Of a stretch of 64,000 nucleotides of DNA, positions 61,907-64,000 are shown in pieces. The translations under genes and the position numbers were made by a program. The notes under the pieces were generated by a model. The model was not told where the DNA came from and did not search any database. It worked only from the letters and a program-made list of their open reading frames with translations. The first letter of the stretch is position 1, and each line of letters starts with the position of its first letter. The stretch comes from Rhodoferax lithotrophicus (GTDB lineage: Bacteria; Pseudomonadota; Gammaproteobacteria; Burkholderiales; Burkholderiaceae_C): assembly GCF_019973615.1 (NCBI RefSeq), contig NZ_AP024238.1, forward strand, positions 1,922,001-1,986,000. The letters are read 5' to 3'.

Positions 61907-62836
61907 ATGAGCAACGCTGAATCCATACCGTCCATAGTCCCCCCTGATCCACTGATTGACACGTTTGTGGATGCGCTGTGGCTCGAAGAGGGCTTGTCCA
62001 AGAACACCCTGGCTGCCTACCGGCGGGATTTGACCCTGTTTGGCACTTGGCTGCAGTCGCAGTCGATGGCGCTGATCAACGTGACCGAGCTGGAGCTCAA
62101 TGGCTACTTTGCTGACCAGCACGCTAGCACCAAGGCCACCACCGCCAACCGCAGGCTCACCGTGTTCAAGCGTTTTTTTCGCTGGGCCTTGCGCCAGCGC
62201 TTGATCACTGCCGACCCCACCCTCAAACTCCAAGCCGCCAAACAGCCGCTGCGTATGCCCAAAACCCTGACCGAGGCGCAGGTCGAGGCCTTGTTGAACG
62301 CCCCGGACGTGAATGAAGCGCTGGGGGTGCGCGACCGCACCATGCTGGAGCTGATGTATGCCAGCGGCCTGCGGGTGAGCGAGTTGGTGGAGCTGAAAGT
62401 CTTGAACATCAGCCTGAACGACAACGTGCTGCGGGTCTTGGGCAAGGGCAACAAAGAACGCCTGGTGCCGTTTGGTGAGGTGGCTAGTTTGTGGCTGAAG
62501 CGTTATCTGGCACAGCCCCGTACGGAACTGCTGGCGGGCCATCAGAGCGAGGCCCTGTTCATTACCTTGCGTGGCAGCACCCCAGGCACCGCCATGAGCC
62601 GGGTGATGTTCTGGATGTTGGTCAAAAAATATGCGTTACTGGCAGGGATCACAGCCCCGCTGTCGCCCCACACCTTGCGTCACGCCTTTGCCACCCATTT
62701 GCTCAACCACGGTGCTGATCTGCGTGCAGTTCAAATGTTGCTCGGGCATGTGGACATTTCCACCACCACCATTTACACCCATGTGGCGCGTGAGCGCCTC
62801 AAGACCTTGCACGCTCAGCACCATCCGCGTGGCTAA
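61907..62836 (+). CDS. xerD: Tyrosine recombinase XerD
   Basis: 309 residues. N-terminal SAM-like domain with LSKNTLAAYRRDLTLFGTWL; catalytic set R in YASGLRVSELVEL, K in GKGNKERLVPFG, HTLRHAFATHLLNHGADLR (H-R), LGHVDISTTTIYTHV (H and Y). With XerC it resolves chromosome dimers at dif. Complete, in contrast to the decayed integrase at 18771-19424. Confidence 0.95.
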   Translation: MSNAESIPSIVPPDPLIDTFVDALWLEEGLSKNTLAAYRRDLTLFGTWLQSQSMALINVTELELNGYFADQHASTKATTANRRLTVFKRFFRWALRQRLITADPTLKLQAAKQPLRMPKTLTEAQVEALLNAPDVNEALGVRDRTMLELMYASGLRVSELVELKVLNISLNDNVLRVLGKGNKERLVPFGEVASLWLKRYLAQPRTELLAGHQSEALFITLRGSTPGTAMSRVMFWMLVKKYALLAGITAPLSPHTLRHAFATHLLNHGADLRAVQMLLGHVDISTTTIYTHVARERLKTLHAQHHPRG

Positions 62837-62852
62837 GCCATTCAGGCTGTTG

Positions 62853-64000
62853 CTACCGGGTCATGTTTTCAGCCCAGGCCAGCGCCTGCAGGTGCGCCCA
62901 GTTGACTTGGTCGCCAGTGAGTTGCAAAGCCATGGCCGTCTCTGCAAACGCCGTGTCATCTGCACTTTCGCAGGCCAGGGTCAACTGCAAAAAGGGAGCC
63001 AGCAGGCCTTTGTTGTACAGCAGGGCATCGGTCACGGTTTGGGGAAGAGAGATTGAAGCCAGGGCCTCTGCCAGCGGGATACCCATCATGGTGTCAAGCA
63101 GGGAAAAAATGCCCACGACAAAGGCGTTGTCGCACTCTTCGGGTGATAGCAGTTCGGCAGCCAGTAACTCCATCAGTCGGCCGCGCACCACGGCTGCGCT
63201 GCCCACGGCAGGTGAACTTGCACCCACGCTGGCACTGGTCATCAGCAAGGCCGCCCAGCGAAACAGCTTTTTCAAGCCCAGGATCATGACCGCATGTTTG
63301 AAGGAGGTCACTTCGCAGCTCAAACCAAAACCTGCTGAATTGATAAATCGCAGCAGGTTGAAAGACAACGTGGGGTCGTGTTTGAGGACTTCTTCAATTT
63401 CTGTGGTGCTGGCCTGCTTGCGTACCAGGTTGATCAATTGGATGATGACCGCCTGAGCCGGGCGTATGGTCTGGCCTTTGATCAGCACCGGTTTGGCAAA
63501 CCAGTAGCCTTGAAACAGGTGAAACCCGAGTGTGTTGGCGTGCTCAAACTGCTCAGCGGTTTCAACTTTTTCGGCCACCAGCTTGGCTGAGGTGGATTGG
63601 TTGGCTTGGGCAACGATGGCTTTAAGTTGCGCCACTTCAAGGCGCGACACATCCAGCTTGATGAAACTCGCCAATGTGAGCCAGGTTGAATAGGCCGGGG
63701 TCAGCACGGTTTCATCAAAAGCCAGTTTGAAGCCACGCTGGTGGACATTGGCCAGGATTTGCCGGTAGGTTTCAATGTCCTCTGGCTCGGACTGATCCAG
63801 TGGCATGGGCGGGATTTCAAGCACCACCCGTTCGGGCTCAATCAATTCCAGATGTCCTGCGGCCAGAGTTTGATGGGTGCAGTTGATGAAAATCAGTTTA
63901 TGTCCGCTCAAGACTTCGCTGTCGGCACTGGACAATAGATTGAACAGCAGCGCCGCATCACTGGCTGCGGTGAAATCCTGGCGCTTGATGGAGCGGTCAA
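62853..64000 (-). CDS. EAL-HDOD signalling protein (5' end outside window)
   Basis: At least 382 residues; the frame continues open to the window edge, so the start lies beyond 64000. The EAL-like part is degenerate: PERVVLEIPP, KLAFDETVLTPAYSTWL, FIKLDVSRLEVAQL and LVAEKVETAEQFEHAN replace the catalytic motifs. A C-terminal HDOD domain (ILKHD-like EEVLKHDPTLSFNLLRFINS, and GLKKLFRWAALL) follows. YuxH-type proteins act in c-di-GMP or signalling networks without known catalysis. Confidence 0.88.
   Translation of the reverse strand, partial: DRSIKRQDFTAASDAALLFNLLSSADSEVLSGHKLIFINCTHQTLAAGHLELIEPERVVLEIPPMPLDQSEPEDIETYRQILANVHQRGFKLAFDETVLTPAYSTWLTLASFIKLDVSRLEVAQLKAIVAQANQSTSAKLVAEKVETAEQFEHANTLGFHLFQGYWFAKPVLIKGQTIRPAQAVIIQLINLVRKQASTTEIEEVLKHDPTLSFNLLRFINSAGFGLSCEVTSFKHAVMILGLKKLFRWAALLMTSASVGASSPAVGSAAVVRGRLMELLAAELLSPEECDNAFVVGIFSLLDTMMGIPLAEALASISLPQTVTDALLYNKGLLAPFLQLTLACESADDTAFAETAMALQLTGDQVNWAHLQALAWAENMTR

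Noticed and set aside
1..64000. CRISPR arrays, rRNA and tRNA genes
   Set aside because: No regularly spaced repeats and no recognisable tRNA or rRNA sequence were seen on either strand.

Overview
The window looks like chromosome from a betaproteobacterium, most likely Comamonadaceae (Rhodoferax/Polaromonas-like). This is inferred from GC-rich coding sequence, the kinds of proteins present (EutR/Eat/EutBC, QueG-TsaE-AmiC, monofunctional RelA, FolE-BLUF, four c-di-GMP signalling proteins) and a dispersed short palindromic repeat of a style I associate with that family. The species cannot be fixed from sequence alone. No rRNA, tRNA or CRISPR array was seen.

Layout. 0-5.2 kb: tail of a c-type cytochrome, then an AraC/EutR-type regulator divergent from an ethanolamine catabolic operon (permease, EutB, EutC) without microcompartment genes. 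5.2-8.2 kb: cell-wall amidase and TsaE, divergent from QueG. 8.3-10.8 kb: TPP riboswitch with thiM-thiE-thiD. 10.8-18.3 kb: a periplasmic binding protein paired with an EAL-CBS-GGDEF protein, two phosphoesterases, an M14-like hydrolase, an alpha/beta hydrolase, a tiny membrane protein and a CMD-family protein. 18.3-22.7 kb: an accessory island with a broken YitT-family fragment, a decayed integron integrase, and a 2.9-kb AT-rich two-gene segment (DUF5677-like protein plus OLD-family ATPase/TOPRIM nuclease) that starts at a GTTRRRY-like boundary and ends in an attC-like site. 22.7-24.9 kb: YitT protein, Lrp/AsnC regulator and a PrlF-YhaV toxin-antitoxin pair. 24.8-29.4 kb: a second TPP-riboswitch operon on the minus strand (cytX-thiO-thiS-thiG and a long ThiE-like gene). 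29.5-34.1 kb: Nudix, YbhP, ClsB, FolE, BLUF photoreceptor and DUF429 genes. 34.1-47.4 kb: MinD-like ATPase with a diguanylate cyclase, SNase-like, MoeB, CtpA, GpmA, rhodanese, GrxC, SecB, GpsA, NadC, NadA, MutL and RmuC. 47.7-58.2 kb: Dcu transporter, PAS-GGDEF-EAL protein, DedA, 3-hydroxybutyrate dehydrogenase, hydrolase, RelA and exonuclease I. 58.2-60.9 kb: a second accessory patch with a REP-like sequence, a cassette-like hypothetical gene, a RAYT transposase remnant and a HigBA-type toxin-antitoxin pair. 60.9-64 kb: AEC transporter, XerD and a truncated EAL-HDOD protein.

The two thiamin loci together cover salvage (ThiM, ThiD, CytX), thiazole synthesis (ThiO, ThiS, ThiG) and coupling (two ThiE-like proteins), each behind its own TPP riboswitch; ThiC was not seen here.

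Two things stand out. First, a roughly 50-bp imperfect palindrome (left end near GGCCTCTAG, right end near AGCTAT then TTGTAGCA) occurs about 15 times, not only between genes but carrying start or stop codons of thiD, gpsA, clsB and nadC and lying inside mutL, gpsA and amiC. Second, the integron-like island carries an OLD-type gene split by a -1 frame change exactly at the heptamer A AAA AAC, which could be a mutation, an error or programmed frameshifting.
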